Below, piece after piece: positions 16,500 through 23,544 of a stretch of DNA of 32,333 nucleotides. Under the pieces are notes generated by a model. It saw only the letters and a program-made list of their open reading frames with translations, ran no database searches and was not told the DNA's origin. A program made the position numbers and the translations under genes. The DNA is from SAR202 cluster bacterium (lineage in GTDB: Bacteria; Chloroflexota; Dehalococcoidia; Lucifugimonadales; Lucifugimonadaceae). Positions within the stretch are counted from its first letter, which is position 1. Each line of letters opens with the position of its first letter. The stretch covers positions 1 to 32,333 of the forward strand of contig RQOU01000088.1 of assembly GCA_008373165.1 (NCBI GenBank), read 5' to 3'.

Positions 16500-16521
16500 G
16501 TTTCCCGGCGCATTGGGAAAC
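16500..16521. promoter_or_regulatory. inverted repeat in the ccdA/LuxR divergent region
   Basis: A perfect 7-bp inverted repeat GTTTCCC/GGGAAAC with an 8-bp spacer, about 64 bp before the ccdA start and within the 287-bp region shared with the divergent LuxR-type gene. It has the size and symmetry of a dimeric regulator site. Further GTTTC copies occur in the same region (AGTGTTTC near 16523 and 16661). Confidence 0.45.
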
Positions 16522-16628
16522 AAGTGTTTCAGTTCGTACGTTTAGGCACTAAATTTATTGTTCGATTCCCAAGTTAGTTTCACGATAGCTGAGCAATGTC
16601 CGGGTCTCGCCTTAATAATTCCTACTGT

Positions 16629-16658
16629 TTGGTTGAAGACGTAGCCGCCGACTATCAT
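16629..16658 (+). promoter_or_regulatory. candidate promoter of the LuxR-type gene
   Basis: TTGGTT and TATCAT with an 18-bp spacer, ending 65 bp before the TTG start. Box matches are moderate. No other pair in the region is better placed. Confidence 0.28.
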
Positions 16659-16723
16659 GGGAGTGTTTCCTCGTCGTTAATCCAAGTCATATTTCTGACT
16701 ACCATTCACCCGAGTTCATTTCG

Positions 16724-17443
16724 TTGGCTCTTAAGCACGCAAGTACACAACCTTTATTGATACCGCTTGATCACGATCCTGTTAATCGTAGGGTCGCTCA
16801 GATCGCTGTGCATATCGCAATTTCTCAATCTCAATTGGAGAGAGACTTAAACAATTTACTCGCTAGAAGTGCGCGATTTTCTGTAGTGAAAAGTAGTATT
16901 GGGTATAACACCCTTTCCGACGTTCGCATTATTGATCAAATTCCCGACCAAGTTTCAGATCAGGGATTTGATGTGACTCCGCAACCAAAGCTGTTATTTA
17001 TTGGAGTTGAACGCTCAAGTGAAATGATGATGCAAGCAGCTTGTGCCGGTGCTTGGGCCTACGTAACTGAATCGATAAATGCCCAAGAATTGGAAGAAAT
17101 CATATGTTCTTTGGTGGAGCAACCTGGTAGTCCATTATTGAAACAGTTGGCATCGGGTAAAAATACTGCCGTTCAAGTCTTGCGAGAGTTATCTGAACCG
17201 CGAGATGGCAGGGCACGTGTCGATAAGGTTGAGAATCGATTAACTGGCCATGAAATGGCGATCCTTCAATTAGTCGCTCAAGGAGAGACAAGTAAGGATA
17301 TTGGTGAGTTGGTAGGATTGGGTGAGCAGACTATCAAGAATTATCTTGTTAAGATTTTCGAGAAGACCAACACTCGTAACCGAGCGCATGCTGTTGCCCT
17401 CGCCGCCCAGAACGGTTGGCTTTTGCCTCTGGTTGAGACCTAG
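16724..17443 (+). CDS. LuxR-family regulator with degenerate receiver domain
   Basis: DNA-binding regulator of 239 residues. The C-terminal 65 residues (about 170-235) are a LuxR/NarL helix-turn-helix: RLTGHEMAILQLVAQGETSKDIGELVGLGEQTIKNYLVKIFEKTNTRNRAHAV in outline. The N-terminal part resembles a response-regulator receiver at its end (LLFIGVERSSEMMMQAACAGAWAYV then a helix), but there is no convincing phosphoacceptor Asp or acidic pair. It is probably a pseudo-receiver that is not phosphorylated in the usual way. The start is TTG at 16724, the only start available because an in-frame stop lies 30 bp upstream; the SD is weak. Divergent from ccdA, and followed after 169 bp by rpsB. Confidence 0.8.
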   Translation: MALKHASTQPLLIPLDHDPVNRRVAQIAVHIAISQSQLERDLNNLLARSARFSVVKSSIGYNTLSDVRIIDQIPDQVSDQGFDVTPQPKLLFIGVERSSEMMMQAACAGAWAYVTESINAQELEEIICSLVEQPGSPLLKQLASGKNTAVQVLRELSEPRDGRARVDKVENRLTGHEMAILQLVAQGETSKDIGELVGLGEQTIKNYLVKIFEKTNTRNRAHAVALAAQNGWLLPLVET

Positions 17444-17483
17444 GTTTGGTATAAGTGCGTGTTCGAGTTTTGAACTTGAGCTG

Positions 17484-17492
17484 TGATAGAAT
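17484..17492 (+). promoter_or_regulatory. rpsB: candidate extended -10 promoter of rpsB
   Basis: TGATAGAAT is an extended -10 (TG-n-TAGAAT, five of six matches). It has no good -35 at 16-18 bp, as is common with extended -10 promoters. Transcription from here would give a leader of about 110 bases containing two hairpins. Confidence 0.4.
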
Positions 17493-17518
17493 GGCTCTTG
17501 ATCTAGCGTAAGATCGGT

Positions 17519-17539
17519 GGCGCGGGTAATCCCCGCGCC
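17519..17539 (+). promoter_or_regulatory. rpsB: GC-rich hairpin in the rpsB leader
   Basis: A perfect 8-bp stem GGCGCGGG/CCCGCGCC with a 5-base loop, followed by TTGTTGCG rather than a U-run. It lies downstream of the candidate promoter, so it would be part of the rpsB leader. It could be a leader structure for S2 autoregulation or a weak terminator of the LuxR-type gene. Confidence 0.5.
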
Positions 17540-17572
17540 TTGTTGCGTGTGATCGTATTTTTATTACAAGTC

Positions 17573-17595
17573 CGATTCTAAAGTTGTTGAGTCGG
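17573..17595 (+). promoter_or_regulatory. rpsB: hairpin adjoining the rpsB ribosome binding site
   Basis: A 7-bp stem CCGATTC/GAGTCGG with one wobble pair, ending about seven bases before the SD (AGAGGCGAG) of rpsB. Its position next to the ribosome binding site suits translational control, but this is inferred from location only. Confidence 0.42.
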
Positions 17596-17612
17596 TATTA
17601 AGAGGCGAGTAA

Positions 17613-18686
17613 TTGACAACAGCGGAGACTCCACAGATCACCCCTGAAAATACAGGGGAAGATGAGACTCTGGCGCCTCTCGACCTGCGTTCGCTTTTCG
17701 TCGCTGGGGTCCATTTTGGGCATCCTTCTAAGCGATGGAATCCGAAGATGAGCGAATATATCTTTGGGAAGCGATCGCGTGCACACATCATCGACCTGTC
17801 TAAAACACTTACTTCTTTAAACACCGCTAAGGAATTTATCGAAACGATTGTTGGTAAGGGCGGGGAATGTTTGTTGGTCGGGACGAAGGCCCAGGCTCAA
17901 GGCGCCATTAAGGAACAGGCCGACAAAGTTGGTGCCATGTACATCAACCAGAGATGGCTGGGCGGAATGATGACGAATTTTCAAACCATCCAAGCTCGGA
18001 TTGAACGGTTGGTTTATCTTGAAGACGCCTTTGCCAAAGACACCGTGGTCGCACAGACTAAGCGAGAATCTTTGATGTTGGCTGCTGAAGTTGAACGTTT
18101 GAATAAGTTCTTTGGCGGCATCAAAGAGATGGAAAAGTTGCCTCAAGTTCTGTTTATTGTTGATATTGAAAAGGAACAAATTGCAGTAGCTGAAGCTAAA
18201 AAACTTGGTATTCCAATTGTGGCAATTGTTGATACTAATTGTGACCCCACAGAAGTTGACTATCCCATTCCTGGGAACGACGATTCTGTGCGCTCTATTA
18301 CCCTGATCACTCGACACATTACCGAAGCGATCGCATCTGGGAAAGCAGCAGCTAAGCTGGCTCGTGAAGAGCGTATGGCTGCTGAGGCTGAATTAGAGGC
18401 TCAAGAGGCTGCAGCTAGAGCAACAGCTCAGGCTGCTGCCGCAGAGCGTGCAGCAAAAGAAGCGGCAGATGCTAAAAAAGCAAAAGCAAAGGCCCCTAAG
18501 GCTGAGTCTAAGTCAGAGGCAAAGGCCCCTAAGGCTGAGTCTAAGTCAGAGGTAAAGGCCCCTAAGGCTGAGGCAAAGGGTAAGGCTCCCAAACCAAAGG
18601 GTAAAACAAAGACAACGGCAAAGAAAACCGCTACTAAAAAAACTACTACATCAAAAACAGAAGCTAAAGCAGATGACTCAAAGTAG
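17613..18686 (+). CDS. rpsB: Ribosomal protein S2 with long basic C-terminal tail
   Basis: Small-subunit ribosomal protein S2, 357 residues. The S2 fold covers about 24-245: [30 protein letters not shown] (112-122), and [19 protein letters not shown] (207-225) are diagnostic. The start is TTG at 17613 with GAGG seven bases upstream. Typical bacterial S2 has 230-260 residues; here about 110 more follow, first an Ala/Glu-rich helical stretch (250-285), then a Lys/Ala/Pro tail with [10 protein letters not shown] repeats. The tail is low-complexity and probably disordered, perhaps binding rRNA. The gene is followed after 82 bp by tsf, the usual rpsB-tsf operon. Confidence 0.95.
   Translation: MTTAETPQITPENTGEDETLAPLDLRSLFVAGVHFGHPSKRWNPKMSEYIFGKRSRAHIIDLSKTLTSLNTAKEFIETIVGKGGECLLVGTKAQAQGAIKEQADKVGAMYINQRWLGGMMTNFQTIQARIERLVYLEDAFAKDTVVAQTKRESLMLAAEVERLNKFFGGIKEMEKLPQVLFIVDIEKEQIAVAEAKKLGIPIVAIVDTNCDPTEVDYPIPGNDDSVRSITLITRHITEAIASGKAAAKLAREERMAAEAELEAQEAAARATAQAAAAERAAKEAADAKKAKAKAPKAESKSEAKAPKAESKSEVKAPKAEAKGKAPKPKGKTKTTAKKTATKKTTTSKTEAKADDSK
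18488..18572 (+). repeat. rpsB: 33-bp tandem repeat inside rpsB
   Basis: About 2.6 copies of a 33-bp unit starting AAAGGCCCCTAAGGCTGAG, with copies beginning at 18488, 18521 and 18554, nearly identical at DNA level. It encodes the 11-residue period [12 protein letters not shown] of the S2 tail. The near-identity suggests recent duplication by slippage. Confidence 0.85.
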
Positions 18687-18703
18687 CTATCACTGACGAT
18701 AGC
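18686..18703 (+). other. hairpin between rpsB and tsf
   Basis: A perfect 6-bp stem GCTATC/GATAGC with a 6-base loop directly after the rpsB stop. There is no U-tract, so it is probably an intercistronic structure and not a terminator. The remainder of the gap leads to a GAGGGTG SD for tsf. Confidence 0.4.
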
Positions 18704-18768
18704 GGATCAGAGATACCTGGATAGCTGTAGATTTTTATTACCAGTGAATAGTCTAAGAGGGTGAACAA

Positions 18769-19272
18769 GTGTCAGTTACAGCTGCACAAGTTAAAGAGCT
18801 ACGCGATAAGACGGGTGCCGGAATCATGGATTCAAAACGAGCACTCGAAGAATCAGATGGCGATATTGCAAAAGCTGAATCTATTCTGAATGCAAAGGGA
18901 TTGGCGTCAGCCGCAAAAAAGGCAGATCGCTCGACATCCGAAGGTCTCGTGGTTTCCTACATTCATACCGGCGGACGTGTTGGGTCAATGGTTGAATTAA
19001 ACTGTGAAACCGACTTTGTAGCTCGTACGGATGATTTTGGTACTCTGGGTCGTAATATTGCGATGCAAGTCGCAGCTATGAATCCTATTTACCTAGATCG
19101 GACTTCAATTCCAGACGACGTTGAAGACGTTAAGGATGAGGAATTGTTGATTGAGCAGGAATACATTCGTGACTCAAGCATGAAGATTGCAGATCTAGTG
19201 AAAGAGTCTATTGGGAAACTTGGTGAGAATATTCGTATAAGACGCTTTTCTCGATTTGAACTTGGTGATTAG
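18769..19272 (+). CDS. tsf: Elongation factor Ts, short form
   Basis: Guanine nucleotide exchange factor for EF-Tu. 167 residues, well short of the 283 of E. coli EF-Ts but like the short EF-Ts of Thermus and some other lineages that keep one core subdomain. The N-terminal UBA-like domain is 1-45 (VKELRDKTGAGIMDSKRALEESDGD). The core begins with SEGLVVSYIHTGGRVGSMVELNCETDFVAR in outline and contains the EF-Tu-contacting TDFVAR (about 83-88). It ends with SIGKLGENIRIRRFSRFELG. The start is GTG with GAGGGTG upstream. It is followed immediately by an intrinsic terminator. Confidence 0.95.
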   Translation: MSVTAAQVKELRDKTGAGIMDSKRALEESDGDIAKAESILNAKGLASAAKKADRSTSEGLVVSYIHTGGRVGSMVELNCETDFVARTDDFGTLGRNIAMQVAAMNPIYLDRTSIPDDVEDVKDEELLIEQEYIRDSSMKIADLVKESIGKLGENIRIRRFSRFELGD

Positions 19273-19284
19273 CCCGTTCAATTG

Positions 19285-19313
19285 AAGCCCGACAAATTAG
19301 TCGGGCTTTTTTT
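19285..19313 (+). terminator. intrinsic terminator after tsf
   Basis: A perfect 9-bp stem AAGCCCGAC/GTCGGGCTT with a 6-base loop, running into seven T residues: a textbook Rho-independent terminator. It ends only 17 bp before the pyrH start, so pyrH must depend on read-through or on a promoter inside or upstream of tsf. Confidence 0.9.
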
Positions 19314-19330
19314 ATAGAAGGTAATGACTT

Positions 19331-20065
19331 ATGGATCAGCCAGAATACTCACGAGTAATTCTGAAAATGTCTGGGGAATCGTTTAAAGGTGAACGAGACT
19401 TCGGCATGGATGCTGACACACTGAAATTCATCTCTTGTCAGATAAAAAGCATAGTTGATTTGGGTGTGGAAGTTGGTGTGGTTGTAGGGGGCGGCAATAT
19501 ATGGCGTGGAGCTGATTACGAACAAACGGGTATGGATCGCTCAACCGCTGATTTTGCTGGGATGCTTGCTACCATCATGAATGCTCTAGCGCTTCAAGAT
19601 GCTCTTGAAAATGTTGGAGTGACTGTTAGGACCCAGTCAGCTATCGAAATGCCTTCAGTCGCAGAACCTTATATTCGTCGTCGCGCTATACGACACTTAC
19701 AGAAAGGTCGTGTAGTGATTTTCGCAGGAGGGACTGGTAATCCGTACATGACTACTGATACGGCAGCGGCGCTCCGTGCGTTAGAGATCGGCGCAAATGT
19801 TCTAGTTATGGCTAAAAATGGTATAGATGGTGTATACGATTCAGATCCCAGACATAACGTTTTGGCTAAGAAATATGAGAATTTGTCGCACCATCAAGCG
19901 CTTTCTCAGAGATTGGAAGCCCTCGACAGTACTGCGTTGTCATTGTGTATGGACAACTCGTTGCCGATAGTTGTTTTTGATATTTTCAAATCAGGGAATC
20001 TTGCTTTGATTATTTCAGGTGAACATGTGGGCACCTTGATTCATGATGATGGCACCGGTGAGTAA
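19331..20065 (+). CDS. pyrH: UMP kinase
   Basis: Hexameric bacterial uridylate kinase making UDP from UMP, amino acid kinase fold, 244 residues. Motifs: [11 protein letters not shown] (phosphate-binding, 10-20), [13 protein letters not shown], the UMP-loop [22 protein letters not shown] in outline, and [20 protein letters not shown] with the [12 protein letters not shown] region for ATP. The start ATG at 19331 has AAGGT upstream. The rpsB-tsf-pyrH-frr order is widely conserved and links ribosome and nucleotide supply. The terminator just before it may set the ratio between tsf and pyrH. Confidence 0.96.
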   Translation: MDQPEYSRVILKMSGESFKGERDFGMDADTLKFISCQIKSIVDLGVEVGVVVGGGNIWRGADYEQTGMDRSTADFAGMLATIMNALALQDALENVGVTVRTQSAIEMPSVAEPYIRRRAIRHLQKGRVVIFAGGTGNPYMTTDTAAALRALEIGANVLVMAKNGIDGVYDSDPRHNVLAKKYENLSHHQALSQRLEALDSTALSLCMDNSLPIVVFDIFKSGNLALIISGEHVGTLIHDDGTGE

Positions 20066-20187
20066 GGTATTCTTTGGGCAGGTGATCCCTGCAGGTTTTA
20101 AGTAATGAATACGGGTTACTAGTTGCACTTTTTATGACAGTGTAAGAGCATGTTCTATCATCTTTTTAGTCACCCTGGGGATTCAAC

Positions 20188-20745
20188 ATGTTGCAACAAA
20201 CTCTCGATGACGCGAAAAAACATATGTCAGATACCGTTGATGCGCTCAAGCGTGAGTTGATAGGTGTTAGAACTGGCCGCGCTTCGACTGGTCTGGTAGA
20301 AAATCTCAGGGTTGATTATTTTGGCAGTGAACTACCATTAAACCAACTCGCTCAGATCAATGTTGGTGATGCACGTTTATTGGTTATTCAGCCTTGGGAC
20401 AAGAATGCTGTCGAACCAATTGCTAAGGCAATCCAGAACTCTGATTTGAGTATTTCACCGAATATTGATGGCGCGATAATTCGTTTGAATTTGCCACCGC
20501 TGACTGAAGAACGCAGGCGTGACCTTGTCAGATCACTAAAATCCCGTGGTGAGGAGAGTAAGGTTTCGATTCGAAGTAGCAGACGGGATGCCCAAGACAT
20601 GATTCGTATGATTGAAAAAGAAGGAGACGCTTCCCAAGACGATTGTCAGCGTGCCCAAAAGCAATTACAGAAAATAACAGACGATGCTGTTGCAGAGATT
20701 GATGTGGAGGCAGCGGCTAAAGAGCAAGAAGTGATGCAGATTTAA
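20188..20745 (+). CDS. frr: Ribosome recycling factor
   Basis: Splits post-termination ribosomes together with EF-G. 185 residues, the standard length. Family motifs are clear: LKRELIGVRTGRAS near 20-33, GSELPLNQLAQINVGDARLL, IQPWDKNAVEPIAKAI, and the helical end with LTEERRRDLVRSLKSRGEESKVSIRSSRRDA in outline. The start ATG at 20188 has a TGGGGAT SD. The 122-bp gap after pyrH holds a weak GCAGG/CCTGC hairpin (20078-20092) and AT-rich DNA that may hold a promoter, but I see no good box pair. Confidence 0.96.
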   Translation: MLQQTLDDAKKHMSDTVDALKRELIGVRTGRASTGLVENLRVDYFGSELPLNQLAQINVGDARLLVIQPWDKNAVEPIAKAIQNSDLSISPNIDGAIIRLNLPPLTEERRRDLVRSLKSRGEESKVSIRSSRRDAQDMIRMIEKEGDASQDDCQRAQKQLQKITDDAVAEIDVEAAAKEQEVMQI

Positions 20746-20831
20746 ATTTTGTTTCTGTATCTCATCAATCTGGATTAGTTCGTAGTATGAAAGCGGAAAA
20801 CGAATCATTTAATAATTGCAACGGAGTTGAA

Positions 20832-21527
20832 ATGGCAAGTAATATTCCGCGTCATGTTGCGATCATTATGGACGGAAACAGGCGCTGGGCAGATGCACGG
20901 GGGGTAGACGTTTCTGAAGGGCACTACGCAGGATTTGAGAACCTAAGGGGAGTTGTTGGGCACCTTTCAAATCGTGGAGTTGAACATCTAACGGTGTACG
21001 CATTTTCTACTGAAAACTGGGATCGACCTGAGTCGGAAGTGAATGGAATTTTAGATCTAGCAATCGCGGTTATTGCACGCGAGGCCCAACAGCTACACCA
21101 AAACGGAATTCGAATCACCCATTTAGGCCGAACTGACCGTCTGTCTCCTGAACTTCGTGATGAACTTGAAAGGGCAGTTGAAATGACGGCCGAAAATTCT
21201 GGCCTAAAACTTGGGATTGCCTTCGATTATGGTGGAAGAGCGGAAATCGTTCATGCTGTGAAACAACTTGTTGAAGACGGAGTTGCTAATTCAGAAATCG
21301 ATGAGAATAAGTTTTCAGAATATTTATATACGTCTAACATGCCCGATGTTGACCTTTTGATTCGTACAGGGGGAGATTTGCGAATCAGTAATTTTTTGCT
21401 GTGGCAAACTGCTTATTCAGAATTTTATTCATCAGAAACCTGGTGGCCTGATTTTGGTTCTGAACATGTCGATGCTGCTTTAGATGCTTTCAGTGTACGA
21501 CAGCGCCGATTTGGAAAACGAGTTTAA
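20832..21527 (+). CDS. uppS: Undecaprenyl diphosphate synthase (cis-prenyltransferase)
   Basis: Cis-prenyltransferase adding isopentenyl diphosphate units to make undecaprenyl diphosphate, the lipid carrier for cell wall glycans. 231 residues. Motifs: HVAIIMDGNRRWA with catalytic D14, YAFSTENWDRP, and RTGGDLRISNFLLWQTAYSE, with W, F and E residues in the usual order. The start ATG at 20832 has CGGAG five bases upstream; an in-frame ATG 45 bp earlier gives a polar extension absent from the family. cdsA follows after 51 bp. It uses the isoprenoid units from the dxr and ispG pathway encoded downstream. Confidence 0.95.
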   Translation: MASNIPRHVAIIMDGNRRWADARGVDVSEGHYAGFENLRGVVGHLSNRGVEHLTVYAFSTENWDRPESEVNGILDLAIAVIAREAQQLHQNGIRITHLGRTDRLSPELRDELERAVEMTAENSGLKLGIAFDYGGRAEIVHAVKQLVEDGVANSEIDENKFSEYLYTSNMPDVDLLIRTGGDLRISNFLLWQTAYSEFYSSETWWPDFGSEHVDAALDAFSVRQRRFGKRV

Positions 21528-21578
21528 TTCTGAGATGGGCGGATCAAGTACCAATAACTTGGTTGATAGGAACATTAT

Positions 21579-22400
21579 TTGCGTATCCGAATAATGAGCG
21601 CAAGTGTTGGCATTCCGCTGGTGCTTTTAGCCATATGGGTAGGCTTCCCTGGGGTTGTTATTCTAGCCACTGTTGCTGGTTTAATGGCTGGAGTAGAAAT
21701 TCATCTTATGATGAACCGAGGTTCTCACTATTCAGGTAGCGTTCGAACCGTTTCAATAGTCATGGGGCCTACCTTGTTAGGCGCGATGTCTTCATGGATG
21801 GCTAGGAACGATCGAATTTCAGGTGAGCAGCTACCCGTCACCTTGGTAGTCATTTTTACGCTTGCACTCCTTCTTAGAGGAATAGCGAGCCTACGTCGCA
21901 CGTCCTCGCGATCTAGTGATTGGGTATTTTGGGTTTTTGCTGCATATGTGGGTTTGACTCTTGCACATGCTCCGTTACTGATTGGCTTGGATTCAGGCCG
22001 TGAGCTGATCTTTATGGCGATCATTACAACATTTCTTGTAGATACAGCAGCCATGTTGGTTGGGGCATATGCTGGACGGAGTAGGTTGGCTCCTACAATT
22101 AGCCCGAAAAAATCGTGGGAAGGCGCAATCGCTGGAGTTGTCGCCGGGGTACTCGCCGCAATAGTTATTGATGCTGCGCTCGGAATAAGTTTTACGACTT
22201 TTACAGCGGCTATATTAGGTGGAGTATTGGCAGTGACTGCAATTCTTGGAGATCTCTATGAATCGTGGATTAAGCGGAGAGCTGGCGTCAAGGATTCGGG
22301 CAAATTAATTCCCGGACATGGCGGTATTCTTGATCGATTGGATAGCGTGATTCCTTGTCTGATGGTCGTATACTGGACTGCTGTATGGAGCGGAACATAA
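21579..22400 (+). CDS. cdsA: Phosphatidate cytidylyltransferase
   Basis: Membrane enzyme making CDP-diacylglycerol from phosphatidic acid and CTP. 273 residues with about eight hydrophobic segments. The C-terminal family signature is complete: GDLYESWIKRRAGVKDSGKLIPGHGGILDRLDS in outline, together with FLVDTAAMLVG and SPKKSWEGAIAG. The start is TTG at 21579 with AGGAA about eight bases upstream; ATG at 21594 is an alternative. The end overlaps the dxr start by 16 bp. It continues the lipid route begun by PlsY-type enzymes. Confidence 0.94.
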   Translation: MRIRIMSASVGIPLVLLAIWVGFPGVVILATVAGLMAGVEIHLMMNRGSHYSGSVRTVSIVMGPTLLGAMSSWMARNDRISGEQLPVTLVVIFTLALLLRGIASLRRTSSRSSDWVFWVFAAYVGLTLAHAPLLIGLDSGRELIFMAIITTFLVDTAAMLVGAYAGRSRLAPTISPKKSWEGAIAGVVAGVLAAIVIDAALGISFTTFTAAILGGVLAVTAILGDLYESWIKRRAGVKDSGKLIPGHGGILDRLDSVIPCLMVVYWTAVWSGT

Positions 22401-23530
22401 AAAAGGTAGTAATTTTGGGGTCGACCGGTTCGGTCGGGACTCAGGCTCTTAATATTATTCGTGCATTTCCAGATCGCTTCGAAGTGGTTGGTCTGTGCAA
22501 CGGATCGAATACCTCGCTACTTAAGCGACAGATCGATGAATTTAACCCAAGTTATATTAATACGCTTGGTGAGATCGAGCCAGGATACGGCGGTTCTCTG
22601 TCATTACCTGTTGAAGAAATAGTGGCGCTGCCCGAAGTTGATTCAGTGGTAGCCGCAACAGTGGGATGCGCCGGGATGTTACCTGCCTTTGCTGCGCTCG
22701 AGGCAGGTAAAACTCTAGCTCTTGCCAACAAAGAGGTTATCGTCATGTCAGGTCACCTACTTATGGAGGCCGCCCGACGGAATAATGGAGTCATTATTCC
22801 GATTGATAGTGAACCGTCCGCTATATGGCAGTGTCTTGAAGGTGAGGTCAGTGATCCTGCACGATTGATTATCACTGCATCAGGTGGAGCGTTTAGAGAC
22901 AGAAGTTGGTCCTCACTGCATGATGTGACACCTCAACAAGCACTGCAGCACCCAACTTGGGACATGGGCGACAAGATTACGATAGATTCAGCAACGTTGA
23001 TGAATAAGGCTTTCGAGGTAATTGAATCCAGATGGTTATTTGATATTCCTTTTGAACGAATCGATGTCACGATTCACCGGCAAAGCATTGTTCACTCAAT
23101 GGTGGAATTTTCCGATGGTAGCCTCAAGGCTCAACTCGGTCCCACTAGCATGGGCCAGCCGATTCAACATGCATTGTTCCATCCGGAGCGCCAATCAAAT
23201 AAGAATCTACCGAAACTTGATGCTGTAACTATGGGTTCGCTTACGTTTGAACGCATGGACGAATCACTGTATCCCTGTTTTCAGCTTGCCCTCGAATACG
23301 GAATGAAGGGTGGTACATACCCTGCGGTACTTGCTGGAGCCGATGAAGCTGCTGTTGAATTGTTTTTAAATGGTCATATCAAATTCACAGATATCCCCGA
23401 TCTGGTATTAAAGACGTTATCAATTCACAAAAATATCTCTGAGCCATCAGTTGAAGAAATTAGTGATTCAGCTAGGTGGGGTATCGAATCGACCTTAGCT
23501 CTTCATAAACAATCCACAATTGTGAGCTAG
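22385..23530 (+). CDS. dxr: 1-deoxy-D-xylulose-5-phosphate reductoisomerase
   Basis: Second enzyme of the MEP isoprenoid pathway: converts DXP to MEP with NADPH. 381 residues from ATG 22385. Motifs: GSTGSVGTQAL (NADPH), ANKEVIVMSG, the metal and substrate site IDSEPSAIWQCLEG, TASGGAFRD, and HPTWDMGDKITIDSATLMNKAFEVIE in outline. The frame is open for ten codons further upstream, but those residues do not fit the family. The start lies within the last codons of cdsA, so translational coupling is likely. rseP begins 14 bp after the stop. Confidence 0.95.
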   Translation: MERNIKKVVILGSTGSVGTQALNIIRAFPDRFEVVGLCNGSNTSLLKRQIDEFNPSYINTLGEIEPGYGGSLSLPVEEIVALPEVDSVVAATVGCAGMLPAFAALEAGKTLALANKEVIVMSGHLLMEAARRNNGVIIPIDSEPSAIWQCLEGEVSDPARLIITASGGAFRDRSWSSLHDVTPQQALQHPTWDMGDKITIDSATLMNKAFEVIESRWLFDIPFERIDVTIHRQSIVHSMVEFSDGSLKAQLGPTSMGQPIQHALFHPERQSNKNLPKLDAVTMGSLTFERMDESLYPCFQLALEYGMKGGTYPAVLAGADEAAVELFLNGHIKFTDIPDLVLKTLSIHKNISEPSVEEISDSARWGIESTLALHKQSTIVS

Positions 23531-23544
23531 AATCAAAGTCTCAT

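Noticed and set aside
17519-17545. Intrinsic terminator for the LuxR-type gene
   Set aside because: The stem is strong, but only TTGTTGCG follows, and a good extended -10 lies upstream of it, so a leader structure is preferred.
17817-18317. 166-codon antisense frame within rpsB
   Set aside because: It is a mirror of the S2 coding sequence with no recognisable domain, and rpsB is certain.
20078-20100. Terminator after pyrH
   Set aside because: The stem has only five base pairs and a short T-run; too weak to call.
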